64,000 nt of DNA from Bacillus sp. FJAT-50079 (GCF_018343515.1 NZ_JAGYPD010000001.1:1-64000); one strand, 5' to 3'. Shown: positions 18,209 to 28,904, numbered from the stretch's first letter. Notes: generated by a model not told the origin, from the sequence alone. Numbers and translations are program-made.

Positions 18209-19657
18209 TTATGGTCTTCTTCCACCTGTTCGACGCTGTGGCTTCCGATTTCCTTTATATGATTGCTGGCCCGATTTTCCACGACGATGGCGATTATCCC
18301 CACCACCGCCACCGCGGTATTGGTCGCGTTTTGCCGGTAATGGACGCTCTTCGGTAATGTGAACTGGTGTTTTATCTGGCTCTTTCGTTAACACTTTCAA
18401 TGCCGCCGCAACGACGAGCAATGGATTATCATGTTCATTCAAAATCTCACTTGCAATTGCTTGATAGTTTTCTAAATCGCCTTCGCGAATTGCTTCATCA
18501 AGCTTTTCCATCGTAATTCGTTGCTGACCTTCCATTGCATCATCCCATGTTGGTGGCTGCATCGGTGTCATGCGCTTTTTCGTTGTTTGTTCCACAATGC
18601 GTAAATAACCCATTTCCCGTGGACTAACGAAAGTAATCGCCATTCCTTCTTTTCCAGCACGGCCTGTTCTACCAATGCGGTGTACATAGCTTTCTGGATC
18701 TTGAGGAATATCATAATTGTACACATGAGTAACACCAGAAATGTCGAGGCCGCGAGCTGCCACGTCCGTAGCGACTAATACGTCGACTCTGCCGTCTTTA
18801 AATTTCTTTAAAACAGACATCCGTTTTGCTTGTGTTAAATCTCCGTGAATACCTTCAGCTGTATAGCCACGAAGTGTTAGTGCATTCGCTAATTCGTCAA
18901 CACGACGCTTCGTTCTTCCGAACACAATCGCTAACTCAGGTGATTGTGTATCAATCAAGCGCGAAAGAACGTCGAATTTCTCCTTTTCATGCACTTTAAC
19001 GAAATATTGTTCAATAAGAGGAACAGTCATTTCTTTCGCTTTAATTTTCACAATCTCAGGCTCATTCATAAAGCGAGTAGCAATTCGACGAATCGGTTCT
19101 GGCATTGTTGCTGAGAACAATAATGTTTGACGCTCTTCTGGAACCGTTTCTAAGATCGCTTCAATGTCTTCAATGAAGCCCATATTAAGCATTTCGTCCG
19201 CTTCATCAAGAATGACCGTGTGAACATTTCCTAATTTCAACGTACGGCGCTTAATATGGTCAAGAATTCTTCCCGGAGTTCCGACGATAATATGCGGACC
19301 TCTTTTCAATGAGCGAATTTGTCTTTGAATATCTGATCCTCCGTAGATCGCAAGTACACGAACTCGTGCATCCGTACCAATTTTATACAATTCTTCAGAA
19401 ACCTGAATCGCAAGTTCTCTTGTTGGCGCAATGATAATTCCTTGCACATGAGCAGATTTCACGTCAACTTTTTCAATTAACGGAATCCCGAATGCTGCTG
19501 TTTTTCCCGTACCTGTTTGTGCCTGTCCAATCAAATCTTTACCTTCCATACTTAGAGGAATGGTCTTTGCTTGTATCGGTGTTGCTTCCTCAAAGCCCAT
19601 TCTGTTTACTGCTTTTAGTATCGACGGGCTAATATTTAAATCTGAAAACTTTGTCAA
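18209..19657 (-). CDS. cshA: DEAD-box RNA helicase CshA
   Basis: CshA is an ATP-dependent RNA helicase of the RNA degradosome and cold adaptation. The 482 residues contain the ordered motifs AQTGTGKT (near 46), PTRELA, GGSD, TPGR, DEAD, SAT and [10 protein letters not shown]. The C-terminus is a basic Gly/Arg-rich tail ([14 protein letters not shown]). Length and order, following murF and ddl, match B. subtilis ydbR. It has its own leader (19658-19840), which contains short inverted repeats but no riboswitch I recognise. Confidence 0.96.
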   Translation of the reverse strand: MTKFSDLNISPSILKAVNRMGFEEATPIQAKTIPLSMEGKDLIGQAQTGTGKTAAFGIPLIEKVDVKSAHVQGIIIAPTRELAIQVSEELYKIGTDARVRVLAIYGGSDIQRQIRSLKRGPHIIVGTPGRILDHIKRRTLKLGNVHTVILDEADEMLNMGFIEDIEAILETVPEERQTLLFSATMPEPIRRIATRFMNEPEIVKIKAKEMTVPLIEQYFVKVHEKEKFDVLSRLIDTQSPELAIVFGRTKRRVDELANALTLRGYTAEGIHGDLTQAKRMSVLKKFKDGRVDVLVATDVAARGLDISGVTHVYNYDIPQDPESYVHRIGRTGRAGKEGMAITFVSPREMGYLRIVEQTTKKRMTPMQPPTWDDAMEGQQRITMEKLDEAIREGDLENYQAIASEILNEHDNPLLVVAAALKVLTKEPDKTPVHITEERPLPAKRDQYRGGGGGDNRHRRGKSGQQSYKGNRKPQRRTGGRRP

Positions 19658-19840
19658 TGCTTCTCAATCTCCTTTTAAATCCTCATCAAAAGACGAGGCT
19701 GATGCCATTTACCAGGAATATTCCCGGATTTGTGCTTTTTCATGCACTTCCAAACAAAGAGCTGCTGCGAAAAATTGTAAACGATGGTGACAATTCTACC
19801 ATTAATTGTTTTTGATTACAATTCATCTTTACGAATTGTT

Positions 19841-21229
19841 TTATTTCTCTTTGCTTATACTTAGTGCGTTGACCGTCTTTTCCATTCTCATCCCACGCGA
19901 TGCTTTCACTAAAATGACCTCATGACCCTCTATTTTCTCTTTCAATGCTGATACAAGTTCATCCTGATCGGTAAAATGGAACACATGGTTTTCGGAAAAA
20001 TTTATTTTTGCCCCCATAGCTATATATTTCCCGAGCTCACCATAAGTAAATACATATTTAATTTTTTTAGGATCAATTTCTTTTCCGACCCTTTCATGAT
20101 ATTGAATGGCTTGCTCGCCTAGCTCCAACATATCGCCTAGCACAATCATTTTTTCTCGTTCATTCCCCATATTCTCAAACATTGAAATAACAGCAAGAGT
20201 GGCCGTTGGACTCGAATTATACGCATCATTTAAAATTCGCGTTTCTTTAAAACCATCATGCCATTCCATCCTCATATTAGATAATTTAACTTCCTTTAAG
20301 CCGTTTCTAATTTCATTTTCCGCAATTAAAAAATCACCTGCTGCAAGCAAAACAGCCAATGCGTTAAAAATATTATGCTTGCCTGGAATTGGAAGAAAAA
20401 ATGGTTGATCAGATAAAGCTGGAACAATGAATGTACTCCCTGAATCATTCATGTCTAGATGGTCTGGATAAAGATCATATTCTGATGATGCACCAAAGGT
20501 TCGCGTACGATACTGCTTTAACATGCTCACCCGCTTCACAAGTAATGGTTCATTTCCCGGGTAAATGAGCAGTCCGCCTTCTTTCAACCCTTCCGCGATT
20601 TCTAGTTTCGCATCGGCAATCGCCTCTCGGGAGCCAAGATCTTGCATATGTGCTTCGCCTATATTCGTTATAATCGCTACATCTGGCCGAGCCAGCTTCG
20701 TTAATAAGGAAATCTCCCCTTTACCGCTCATCCCCATTTCAAGCACAGCTACTTCTGTCGCTTCGTCCATCCCAAGAATCGTAAGAGGTAATCCGATATG
20801 ATTATTGAAATTCCCTTCTGTTTTATGGACATGATACGCTTGAGAAAAAATCGCGGCGGCAATATCCTTGGTCGTCGTTTTTCCATTGCTGCCTGTAATT
20901 CCAATGATTTTCGCTGAAAGCTCGTTACGGTAAGAACGGGCTAGTTGCTGTAATGCAAGCAATGTATCTTCTACGATTAAAACTGGAATATTTTTTGGCG
21001 GATTCGGGACGTCTTTTTGCCATAGCACCGCTGAAGCACCTGCTTCAATTGCTGGCATGACAAAGCGATGGCCGTCCGTATTCTCACCTTTAAAAGGGAT
21101 GAATAGATTTCCCTTTTGAATCTTTCTCGTATCAATGCACACTCCGTGAATTTCGATATCAGCGTATGCAAAGACATCATTTTCTATTTGTATCATTTTT
21201 ACTAATTGATCGATTGTTCGTTTGATCAT
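19841..21229 (-). CDS. murF: UDP-MurNAc-tripeptide D-Ala-D-Ala ligase
   Basis: MurF adds D-Ala-D-Ala to UDP-MurNAc-tripeptide in the cytoplasm. The 462-residue protein has the Mur ligase order: N-terminal domain, central ATPase with GITGSNGKTTTKD near 112, and C-terminal domain containing NDAYNSSPTA. The ATG at 21229 (MIKRTIDQLV) is used because AGGGGGA precedes it and the length then fits the family. The frame stays open for 54 codons upstream but without homology. It follows ddl by about 250 bp, so the D-Ala-D-Ala maker and its user are together. Confidence 0.95.
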   Translation of the reverse strand: MIKRTIDQLVKMIQIENDVFAYADIEIHGVCIDTRKIQKGNLFIPFKGENTDGHRFVMPAIEAGASAVLWQKDVPNPPKNIPVLIVEDTLLALQQLARSYRNELSAKIIGITGSNGKTTTKDIAAAIFSQAYHVHKTEGNFNNHIGLPLTILGMDEATEVAVLEMGMSGKGEISLLTKLARPDVAIITNIGEAHMQDLGSREAIADAKLEIAEGLKEGGLLIYPGNEPLLVKRVSMLKQYRTRTFGASSEYDLYPDHLDMNDSGSTFIVPALSDQPFFLPIPGKHNIFNALAVLLAAGDFLIAENEIRNGLKEVKLSNMRMEWHDGFKETRILNDAYNSSPTATLAVISMFENMGNEREKMIVLGDMLELGEQAIQYHERVGKEIDPKKIKYVFTYGELGKYIAMGAKINFSENHVFHFTDQDELVSALKEKIEGHEVILVKASRGMRMEKTVNALSISKEK

Positions 21230-21476
21230 CGGTACATCCCCCTGACATAAAACAGTGTCCCTAACTAAGTAGATGGGACACCTTTTTTCATCTAAAAAAC
21301 ATTTATACCTCGGCATAATGACGTCCAGATTGTTTAAAGCTCGCCTGAAAAAATCTGTGACATCAACCGGAGACTTAACTTGAATCAACAAATCTTTTTG
21401 TACCGAAAAGCGAAGCGTCAGGTACAGGATTGCCCCACTATTTTGAGTGACAAGTAGGAACTTCGGCTATTTCAAA

Positions 21477-22544
21477 TTAAAACGTGTGAATAATTCGTTG
21501 TTTTTCTTGATGACGTTCGATTCCTAGCTCAATCATTTTTTCGATAAGCGCTGGATAATCAACACCTGTATGCTTCCATAAAAGAGGGAACATACTAAAT
21601 GGAGTGAAGCCTGGCATTGTGTTTACTTCGTTAATGATTATTCTGTCTTCATTTGTTACAAAGAAGTCCGCTCTGACAAGGCCTGCGCAATCTAATGCTT
21701 TATATGCCTTAATCGCCATATCCTTCATCTTGGCATTTATCTCTGTTGAAATTTCTGCCGGAATAACGAGTGATGTATTACCATCCTTATATTTCGCTTC
21801 ATAATCATAAAAAGCTTTATCTGGAACAATTTCGCCGGCGACCGAACATTCAGGGAAGTCATTGCCTAACACACCAACTTCAATCTCTCTTGCAACGACA
21901 CCTTCTTCAATAATCACTCTGCGGTCATATTGAAACGCTTCTGTAAAAGCAGCCGCTAATTGTTCCCGATTTTCACATTTACTAATGCCCACACTTGAAC
22001 CTAAATTTGCTGGCTTAACGAAACATGGATAACCTAGTTCCGCTTCGACTTGCTCATATGCCTTTTCAGGTGCCGCTTCCCAAGTTGGTCGGACAAACCA
22101 TGTATATTTAACTTGGTCCAATCCCGCTTGGGCAAATATGTTTTTCATAATTACTTTGTCCATCGCCGCTGACGATGCAAGCACTCCGTTTCCGACATAC
22201 GGAATGTTCAATAGCTCGAGCATTCCTTGAACTGTGCCATCCTCACCGTTTGGCCCGTGCAATAATGGGAAAACTACATCGTATTTTTGTTGCTGATCAG
22301 GTGCTAGTGCAGCATTCAATGCATGTGGAACCATTTCTTCATTTTGAAACACTAGCTCTTTTACATCTGTAACTGGCTCTTTCAACTCAGGACCTTTCAT
22401 CCATTTTCCATCTTTTGTTATATAAATCGGATAAACCGCAAATTTATTCATATCTAACGCTTGGCATACCGCCATCGCCGTCTGTAATGATACGTCATGC
22501 TCCGCTGATTTTCCCCCGTATAATAAACAAATATTCATTTTCAT
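21477..22544 (-). CDS. ddl: D-alanine--D-alanine ligase
   Basis: Ddl joins two D-alanines using ATP. The 355-residue ATP-grasp protein starts [19 protein letters not shown]. It has [14 protein letters not shown] near 98, the ATP-binding lysine region [17 protein letters not shown] near 180 and the magnesium-binding [17 protein letters not shown] near 315. The third in-frame ATG is not needed: the ATG at 22544 lies six bases after GGAGG. Confidence 0.96.
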   Translation of the reverse strand: MKMNICLLYGGKSAEHDVSLQTAMAVCQALDMNKFAVYPIYITKDGKWMKGPELKEPVTDVKELVFQNEEMVPHALNAALAPDQQQKYDVVFPLLHGPNGEDGTVQGMLELLNIPYVGNGVLASSAAMDKVIMKNIFAQAGLDQVKYTWFVRPTWEAAPEKAYEQVEAELGYPCFVKPANLGSSVGISKCENREQLAAAFTEAFQYDRRVIIEEGVVAREIEVGVLGNDFPECSVAGEIVPDKAFYDYEAKYKDGNTSLVIPAEISTEINAKMKDMAIKAYKALDCAGLVRADFFVTNEDRIIINEVNTMPGFTPFSMFPLLWKHTGVDYPALIEKMIELGIERHQEKQRIIHTF

Positions 22545-22742
22545 TCTCATCCTCCATGATGTACAGATGTCTTTTATTTTACCACGAGGAGAAGGTATAA
22601 TCTAAACATTTCCTATAAATAGTATATAGGCACTCCCCCATTTGGTGCATGTCGAATGTTTCTTTTCTACAATCACCGTACTGGTTAAGCGCTTGGTTAA
22701 TTTTCGATCACATCTAGCACTAAATACCCTGTCACCGTTTTT

Positions 22743-23843
22743 TCATTTACTCACTTGCTTCGAACGTTTCTTTTGCTTTACCGTGCCAATAATTAATAAG
22801 AGGAGCGGAATTAAGATTTGAATAATGATCGAGTAAAATGGAAAAATCATACCATTAAACCGATTATACTCCATTGTATTAGGAAGAGCCCAAAAGGCTA
22901 ACTGCACGACCAAAATCCCCGTCGGCCAGATGATTGGTCGATAATCCGAAAGGTTCAACCATTGCGCCAAGCTGATGACGGCTGCATAAAAAAACACTGA
23001 TATTTTTACAAACGCTCCAGATATCCAAACTGCCATCACGACCGCTTCCATATTTTCAAAAAATCCACCTAAACTAACATATCGACTGACATTCATTAAT
23101 GGATATGTTTTAAAAGCTGTTGTTGTGCCTAATACAAATAACGTGATTAAATTCGTAATTAATAATGTCATCATGACAGATATAACAGAAAACATTCCAT
23201 GTTTCATTGCTTTTTTCTCATCTTGTAAAAAAGGCAAAAGGAAAAGGATAAGGAAAAATTCAGCAAATAATCCACCTTCCAAAATAAATGCTTTGATGAA
23301 AGATTTCATCTCCATATCGAATAAAGGTAAGATATTTCGAAATTCTAGATCTGGCCCTAGAAAGATTAGTAATATTAAGATCGGCAATATAAAAAAAGGG
23401 ATTAATAATTGACTAATTCTCGCCAATACCTCAACTCCACCATATATACAATAAGCGCAAAGAAACACCATCAATCCAATCACAACAATTTGCGGTGTTT
23501 TAAACAAAAACGATGTAACGATAAATTCACTATATGCTCTAGATATCTCTCCGCTTGATTGAAGCAAATAAAGAAGAATGAAGAAACTTACTACTTTTCC
23601 AGGAAACTTACCCAATATTTCTTCACTACCTTGGATGACCGTTTTCCCTGGGTGAAGCCTGTATAATCGGACGGAGATAAAAATAGTAATAAACCCTAGA
23701 CTTGATGCAACTATTGGAATGATCCATAATTGGTGTCCAACATATTCAGCTAACATACTTGGAAAGGTAAGGATCGCAGTGGCGATAATAGTCGGATACA
23801 ATAATATAGACATTTGAACAGATGAAATTTTTCCTGTTTCCAT
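22743..23843 (-). CDS. Germinant receptor B subunit (GerAB family)
   Basis: This 366-residue integral membrane protein with about ten helices belongs to the spore-germination GerB/APC-superfamily transporters. It senses nutrient germinants in the inner spore membrane. ISSVQMSILLYPTIIATAIL at the N-terminus and GxxFENMEAVV-like sequence near 275 are typical. I start at METGKISS because AAGGGGAAGG lies upstream and the length then equals GerAB. It is the last gene of the A-C-D-B operon. Confidence 0.92.
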   Translation of the reverse strand: METGKISSVQMSILLYPTIIATAILTFPSMLAEYVGHQLWIIPIVASSLGFITIFISVRLYRLHPGKTVIQGSEEILGKFPGKVVSFFILLYLLQSSGEISRAYSEFIVTSFLFKTPQIVVIGLMVFLCAYCIYGGVEVLARISQLLIPFFILPILILLIFLGPDLEFRNILPLFDMEMKSFIKAFILEGGLFAEFFLILFLLPFLQDEKKAMKHGMFSVISVMMTLLITNLITLFVLGTTTAFKTYPLMNVSRYVSLGGFFENMEAVVMAVWISGAFVKISVFFYAAVISLAQWLNLSDYRPIIWPTGILVVQLAFWALPNTMEYNRFNGMIFPFYSIIIQILIPLLLLIIGTVKQKKRSKQVSK

Positions 23844-23868
23844 CAAACCTTCCCCTTTTTGTTTAATT

Positions 23869-24090
23869 TCAGTGCTGCATAAATGTGCCAAGCGGCTTTA
23901 ATAATGTACTTACCCATGTGACAGGACCAGGTAGTCTTTGAAGATCCAAAGAGGAAAGAATTAATGCAATGAATAGAAGAATCAGAAAAGTCCCTTTGTC
24001 TTTTTTAGGATGTTGTTTCATTTTGGGCCACTGAAATAAAATGATAATAAACACGATAAGCATTGTTGCAAAAAAAACTTTCCATTCCAC
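23869..24090 (-). CDS. Small germination D-type membrane protein
   Basis: A 73-residue protein with two hydrophobic helices (about 4-20 and 33-50) joined by a basic loop (PKMKQHPKKDKG). Small two-helix D proteins of this size are encoded in or beside ger receptor operons of several Bacillus species and modulate germination rates. Assignment rests on size, topology and position between the C and B genes, not on a sequence signature. Its 3' end precedes the B gene, with the start of gerB just beyond the stop. Confidence 0.75.
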   Translation of the reverse strand: MEWKVFFATMLIVFIIILFQWPKMKQHPKKDKGTFLILLFIALILSSLDLQRLPGPVTWVSTLLKPLGTFMQH

Positions 24091-24101
24091 TTATACCACC
24101 T

Positions 24102-25262
24102 CTATCTTTCTTTAACAGGACGATTAATGTATCCTTCTCTCTTAATATTTGTTTTAATGATGTATTCAACCTTTACCTCCGGAAACTTTTCTTCCCAACG
24201 AGGTTCTACCTTTTTCCATTGTTTCGGATATTTACGGTGAAATTCTTTACCGAAGTGAACAACATCGACTTGCAGTTTCTTCGACTCTTCGATCGCACTT
24301 CCAATCCGTTTTTGTAGTTTTTCCTGAAAGGCTTTTTCGATTTTTTCTAATGAAGCTTGGTTACTGAGATTTAAGTATGTCGTATTTTGAACAATCGATC
24401 CTTCCGCATTAATCTTAACGATCATTTTCCAATCATTACCTTTGATTTCAGGTATTAGCTTAATATCCGTCTTCACCGGAAAGATAGCTACTTCACCTTG
24501 ATTATCAAGTTGAACAATGGTCGTATAGTCCTCAATTTCATTTCTTAGCCAGAGTAAGCCTCTAGTCGTCGCTTCGGAAATGATACCGATCATCTGATCC
24601 TTTTTAAACATCGCTGTCCCGATAACTTTCATAAATTTCTTGCTCTCATTAACTTCTTTTAAATAAGGCAGCACTGCCGACCTGTCCTCATTGCTTAACA
24701 TTTCGTCTAAATCCTTAAGAGAAACCCCCATCCCATGTCTCTTACTCGCTATTTCTCGAACATATTCTGCCGAATAACGTTCTAGGTCAGCATTCAATTT
24801 AAGGTATTTTTTCGCTTTACCATTACTAACGAATATAAACGCTCTTTCTCTTGGCTCCGGGTGTCGAAGCAAGAAGTCCAAATGATCTTGTATGCCGTCC
24901 ACTGCAATCTCTTCACCAAAAATAAACACTTTACATAATCCCCAAAACACCTTTCGGGACAGCTCAGCTTGTAGCTTTGACAATGCATCAGCGAGACTCA
25001 CCCCTTTATGCGACATAACCATTGTTGTCCTTCCATTACTTGTCGGTCCCATTCCCTCCGATCCGGAAACTGGGGCTTTCGGTATAAAGATTTGTACCGA
25101 AAGCTCGATCTGCCCATCATCCGCTTTATCAATCCCAGTTGCTGTAATAATGGCCAAATCATTCGTTTCCACCCGATCCCAACAAGCAGTTAGCAAAAGC
25201 AGGAGCAAACAAGCTGGTGTAAAAAGTGCAATGTATTTTACCGTCCTTAAGATTTGAGTCAC
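24102..25262 (-). CDS. Germinant receptor C lipoprotein (GerAC family)
   Basis: This 386-residue lipoprotein subunit has signal peptide lipobox LTAC with the modified cysteine near residue 27, followed by WDRVETNDLAIITATGIDK, the conserved start of mature GerC proteins. The Ger(x)C C-terminal domain occupies about 215-375. The start codon is GTG after GGAGGAGAAG. It follows the A subunit by 19 bases. Confidence 0.93.
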   Translation of the reverse strand: MTQILRTVKYIALFTPACLLLLLLTACWDRVETNDLAIITATGIDKADDGQIELSVQIFIPKAPVSGSEGMGPTSNGRTTMVMSHKGVSLADALSKLQAELSRKVFWGLCKVFIFGEEIAVDGIQDHLDFLLRHPEPRERAFIFVSNGKAKKYLKLNADLERYSAEYVREIASKRHGMGVSLKDLDEMLSNEDRSAVLPYLKEVNESKKFMKVIGTAMFKKDQMIGIISEATTRGLLWLRNEIEDYTTIVQLDNQGEVAIFPVKTDIKLIPEIKGNDWKMIVKINAEGSIVQNTTYLNLSNQASLEKIEKAFQEKLQKRIGSAIEESKKLQVDVVHFGKEFHRKYPKQWKKVEPRWEEKFPEVKVEYIIKTNIKREGYINRPVKER

Positions 25263-25281
25263 TATACTTCTCCTCCATCCA

Positions 25282-26880
25282 TCAGCTGTTCGTTTCTCCT
25301 CCTTTTTGAGGGCCTGGCTCTTGGTCAGGCGCTTGGCGATGCATATTATATTGCCCAGTGAAATGCGGTCTCGTATCCATCATCCAGAAAGGAGATCTCC
25401 AAATCGTATCCTTTAGCTCATGCTTTTTGAACGGTGCCAATGGTGCCAAATACGCTTCTCCAAATGACCGCAATGTACAGAGATGAATAAAAATGGCAAG
25501 AATCCCCATCATGATGCCAAGTAGCCCCAACGTTCCAGCTAAAAAAATAATTGGAAAGCGAAGAATCCGAACAGAATACCCAGCGTTATAACGAGGAATT
25601 AAAAAAGAGGCAATTCCCGTACTGGCAACGACGATAATCATCGGTGCCGAGACGAGTCCTGCTTGGACAGCTGCCTGGCCAATGACAAGTGCTCCAACGA
25701 TACTGACAGCTGAACCGATTTGCTTAGGTAGCCGAATTCCCGCCTCCCGCAATGCCTCAAATACGATTTCCATTAGCAGCACTTCAATTAGCGCAGGAAA
25801 AGGGACGGATTCTCTTGATGCTGAAATACTTAGAAGGAGCGCATCCGGGATCATTTCCTGATGAAAGGTTGTGACCGCTACATAAAATGATGGAAATAAT
25901 AATGATATGACAAGAAAGCCATTTCGAAGGAATCGAGTGAACGAACCAATTAAAGCTCTCTGATAATAATCATCCGGAGCTTGAAGGAAGGAGAAAAAAG
26001 ATACAGGCACCATTAAAATAAACGGTGTTCCATCCGTTAAAATGATGACGCGTCCCTCCATTAAAGCGGACGCAGCGACATCAGGACGTTCCGTAGACAT
26101 AATTTGCGGAAACGGCGAATACGGATTGTCTTCAATCAACTCTTCGATATATTCACTCTCTAAAATACCGTCTATTTGAATTCTTTCCAGACGATTTTTA
26201 ACTTCTTCGATCAATGTTGGCTCTGCCAGTCCTTCAACATAAACAATCGACACATTTGTATTTGTATATTTTCCAATTTTCATCGTTTGGATTTTAAGAG
26301 CAGGACTTTTAATGATTCTTCGTAATTGTGACGTGTTTACTTGTAAGTCTTCAGTAAAACCTCCTCTCGGTCCCCTAATAACGGTCTCGGCTTCCGGCTC
26401 CTCTATCGCTCGCTTTTCCCATTTAGCTAAACCAAGGGAATAAGCCGAATCTCCTCCCTCATAAAAGAGGATTGGATCTCCAAGTGAGATGGATTCGATA
26501 CAATCAGCAATTAACTGAATTTTTTTAAGTTTAGAAATAGAAATCTCCTTTTCAATTAAAACGCTAAGTGGTTGCGCTTCATCCGCTATCTCTTTTTTCA
26601 AAGAAGCAAATATAAACTCATCCATCCCCTGCACATCAGACAATCCCTCTATATAAACAATCATTGCTTTCACCTTTCCAAAAAGGAGAAAAGGGGCGAA
26701 CACAACATCCGAGCAATTATTGTAAATAGAACGAAATGTTTCTTCATTTTGCTGAAAATTTTTATGTAAAACCTCCTTAGGCTTCACTTGCACTTGCTTC
26801 CCGTGAAGAGGTTGTTTCTTATTTACAACAGCTTTACGTAACAATTTATTCACATTCCGTATCAAAAACTTGTCCCCCAT
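25282..26880 (-). CDS. Germinant receptor A subunit (GerAA family)
   Basis: This spore inner-membrane receptor subunit of about 532 residues has a soluble N-terminal half carrying NCSDVVFAPF, IVYIEGLSD and the central TVIRGPRGGFTEDL. About five C-terminal helices follow from residue 310 on, including PDALLLSISASRESVPFPALIEV. The N-terminal extension of about 60 residues is longer than in GerAA. The 5' end is uncertain: an ATG at 26880 and a TTG two codons earlier both lack a clear Shine-Dalgarno. It heads the A-C-D-B operon and is divergent from the glutamate-synthase-like gene. Confidence 0.9.
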   Translation of the reverse strand: MGDKFLIRNVNKLLRKAVVNKKQPLHGKQVQVKPKEVLHKNFQQNEETFRSIYNNCSDVVFAPFLLFGKVKAMIVYIEGLSDVQGMDEFIFASLKKEIADEAQPLSVLIEKEISISKLKKIQLIADCIESISLGDPILFYEGGDSAYSLGLAKWEKRAIEEPEAETVIRGPRGGFTEDLQVNTSQLRRIIKSPALKIQTMKIGKYTNTNVSIVYVEGLAEPTLIEEVKNRLERIQIDGILESEYIEELIEDNPYSPFPQIMSTERPDVAASALMEGRVIILTDGTPFILMVPVSFFSFLQAPDDYYQRALIGSFTRFLRNGFLVISLLFPSFYVAVTTFHQEMIPDALLLSISASRESVPFPALIEVLLMEIVFEALREAGIRLPKQIGSAVSIVGALVIGQAAVQAGLVSAPMIIVVASTGIASFLIPRYNAGYSVRILRFPIIFLAGTLGLLGIMMGILAIFIHLCTLRSFGEAYLAPLAPFKKHELKDTIWRSPFWMMDTRPHFTGQYNMHRQAPDQEPGPQKGGETNS

Positions 26881-27076
26881 TCGCAAGCTTGTCTTTTATC
26901 TAGCGTTCTACATTTATGCCGTTTTATGCAATTACTCCTGAAATTTACATATGATAAACACGATGATTTTTGTATTTATGTTCTGTGACTTCGAACTTTT
27001 TCTAGCAAAGGTACATAATTTTATGTTGTTTAGAAAAAATAAATAATAAAATGAATCGGTATTGGAGAACAAATGA

Positions 27077-28477
27077 ATGCAGATGATTTTGTCCTATCTT
27101 ACTTTCGGTATGATCGCCTTTTTATTTATTATTTTTCTTTTTCTCGTTTTTGGCTGGCGCTGGATCATGCAGAAAATCGTCAAGCGCACAAGTAAAATTA
27201 TTTTATCGGACAGTTATCAAGAGAACCTGATCGAGTTATTACCTGGCATGCGGCATATGGGCGTTCAAAATGTGCTCGAAAATAATTTGCGGGCGGAATC
27301 AGGCGATGTTCTTCATCGACCGCTCGGTTCTTCAAAAACATGGCCGCATTTAGATCCGATCACATTTATACCTGCACAGACGTCCCCATTTGCCATTTCA
27401 AGTGAAGATGAGGTCGACCTTACTGTCACGATCGGTCCAAAAGCAAAAAAACCGATGCAAATCGAAATACCATTGATGATCAGCGGGATGGCGTATGGAG
27501 TTGGACTCAGTGAAGAAGTGAGATTATCTTTAGCGACAGCCGCCAATAAAGCGGGAACAGCCATTAACTCTGGGGAAGGCGGAATTTTACCAGAAGAACT
27601 GGAGGCTGCTGGGAAATATATATTACAGTTCTCCAAAACAGAATGGGGAAAAAATGAAGAGTTCTTTCAACGGGCGGATATGATTGAAATAAAGCTCGGT
27701 CAAGGGGCTAAGCTTGGGATGGGAGCCAAAATTTCTCCTAAAAATTTAACTGGGCGGGCTCGCGACATTATGGGCTTAAAAGAAAATGAAGATGCGGTCA
27801 TCTACGAACATTTCTTTGAAAATCAAACATTACAAGATTTAAAAGAGCTCGTTGATCAACTTCGAAATTTATCTGGTGGAGTTCCGATTGGCGTTAAAAT
27901 AGGAGCAGGTGGGAAAATAGAGGAAGACATTGATCACTTATTAGAGCTCGGAATTGATTACATTGCTATTGATGGTGGACAAGCATCCACTCACGCCGGA
28001 GCCCCCATTTTAGCTGATGACTTTGGAATCCCAACATTGCATGCGGTTGTACGAGCAGTCAATCATCTGCGCAAAAGAAAAATGAAAGGACAGGTCAGCC
28101 TCATCGTTTCTGGTGGACTTTTAGTTCCGGGACATTTTTTAAAAGTACTGGCACTTGGGGCTGATGCTGTCTATTTAGGCTCGGCCATTTTATTTGCGGT
28201 AGCACATAGCCAAGTTACAGATGCCCTCCCTTTCGAACCGCCAACACAGGTCGTTTGGAATGAAGGTAAATTCAGCAAACAGTTCAAGACAGACACTGGG
28301 GCAAAAACAGCAGAGAAATTTCTGAATGCAAGTGCCGAAGAAATGAAAATGGCTCTTCGTGCAATGGGGAAGCGTTCCTTAAGCGAACTATCAAAAAAAG
28401 ACCTCGTTTCCTATGATGAGCTAACCGCTAAAATGGTCGGAATTCCTTTTACATTTCGACCATGGAGGGAAGAATGA
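27077..28477 (+). CDS. Membrane-anchored FMN glutamate synthase-like protein
   Basis: The 466-residue protein consists of an N-terminal membrane anchor (about 5-30), then an FMN-dependent glutamate synthase (GltS-type) TIM barrel. Visible motifs include INSGEGGILPEE near 156, KLGQGAKLGMGAKI near 210, PIGVKIGAG near 270 and the phosphate-binding SGGLLVPGHFLKVLALGADAVYLG near 350. It lacks the glutaminase domain of true glutamate synthase and has no partner gltD here. The reaction is unknown. Candidates include an amino-acid or lactate oxidoreductase acting at the membrane. GGAG lies nine bases before the ATG. Confidence 0.8.
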   Translation: MQMILSYLTFGMIAFLFIIFLFLVFGWRWIMQKIVKRTSKIILSDSYQENLIELLPGMRHMGVQNVLENNLRAESGDVLHRPLGSSKTWPHLDPITFIPAQTSPFAISSEDEVDLTVTIGPKAKKPMQIEIPLMISGMAYGVGLSEEVRLSLATAANKAGTAINSGEGGILPEELEAAGKYILQFSKTEWGKNEEFFQRADMIEIKLGQGAKLGMGAKISPKNLTGRARDIMGLKENEDAVIYEHFFENQTLQDLKELVDQLRNLSGGVPIGVKIGAGGKIEEDIDHLLELGIDYIAIDGGQASTHAGAPILADDFGIPTLHAVVRAVNHLRKRKMKGQVSLIVSGGLLVPGHFLKVLALGADAVYLGSAILFAVAHSQVTDALPFEPPTQVVWNEGKFSKQFKTDTGAKTAEKFLNASAEEMKMALRAMGKRSLSELSKKDLVSYDELTAKMVGIPFTFRPWREE

Positions 28478-28592
28478 AATTGACATATAGTGGAAAACAC
28501 AAGTCCTCTTCATATGAAGGTAGAATGATACTAAACCAGTAGGCTTATTGCTCATGACTATAAAATAGGACAGACATTAAAGGACATCATAT

Positions 28593-28904
28593 CGACCTTG
28601 TACACCGATTTGAATGATTAGCTGTCCATTAGAGAATGCCTTTGCGACCTTGTACACCAATTTGAATGATCAGCTGTCCATTAGAGGATGCCTTTGCGAC
28701 CTTGTACACCGATTTGAATGATCAACTGTTCATTAGTGGATGCCTTTGCGACCTTGTACACCGATTTGAATGATCAGCTGTCCATTAGAGAATGCCTTTG
28801 CGACCTTGTGCACCGATTTGAATGATCAGCTGTCCATTAGAGAATGCCTGTGCTACCTTGTACACCGATTTGAATGATTAGCTGTCCATTAGGAAATGCC
28901 TTAT
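28593..28904 (+). repeat. Array A: six tandem 52-bp repeats
   Basis: Units begin with CGACCTTGTACACCGATTTG at 28593, 28645, 28697, 28749, 28801 and 28853, exactly 52 bp apart, and differ by only a few bases. The unit is alignable with arrays at 43868-45195 and 56179-56950 in the same orientation. Key shared positions are CTGTCYATTAG, then GCCTT, then GAC. The array lies between two convergent genes. The flanks (28478-28592 and 28905-28980) hold nothing else I recognise. Confidence 0.95.
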
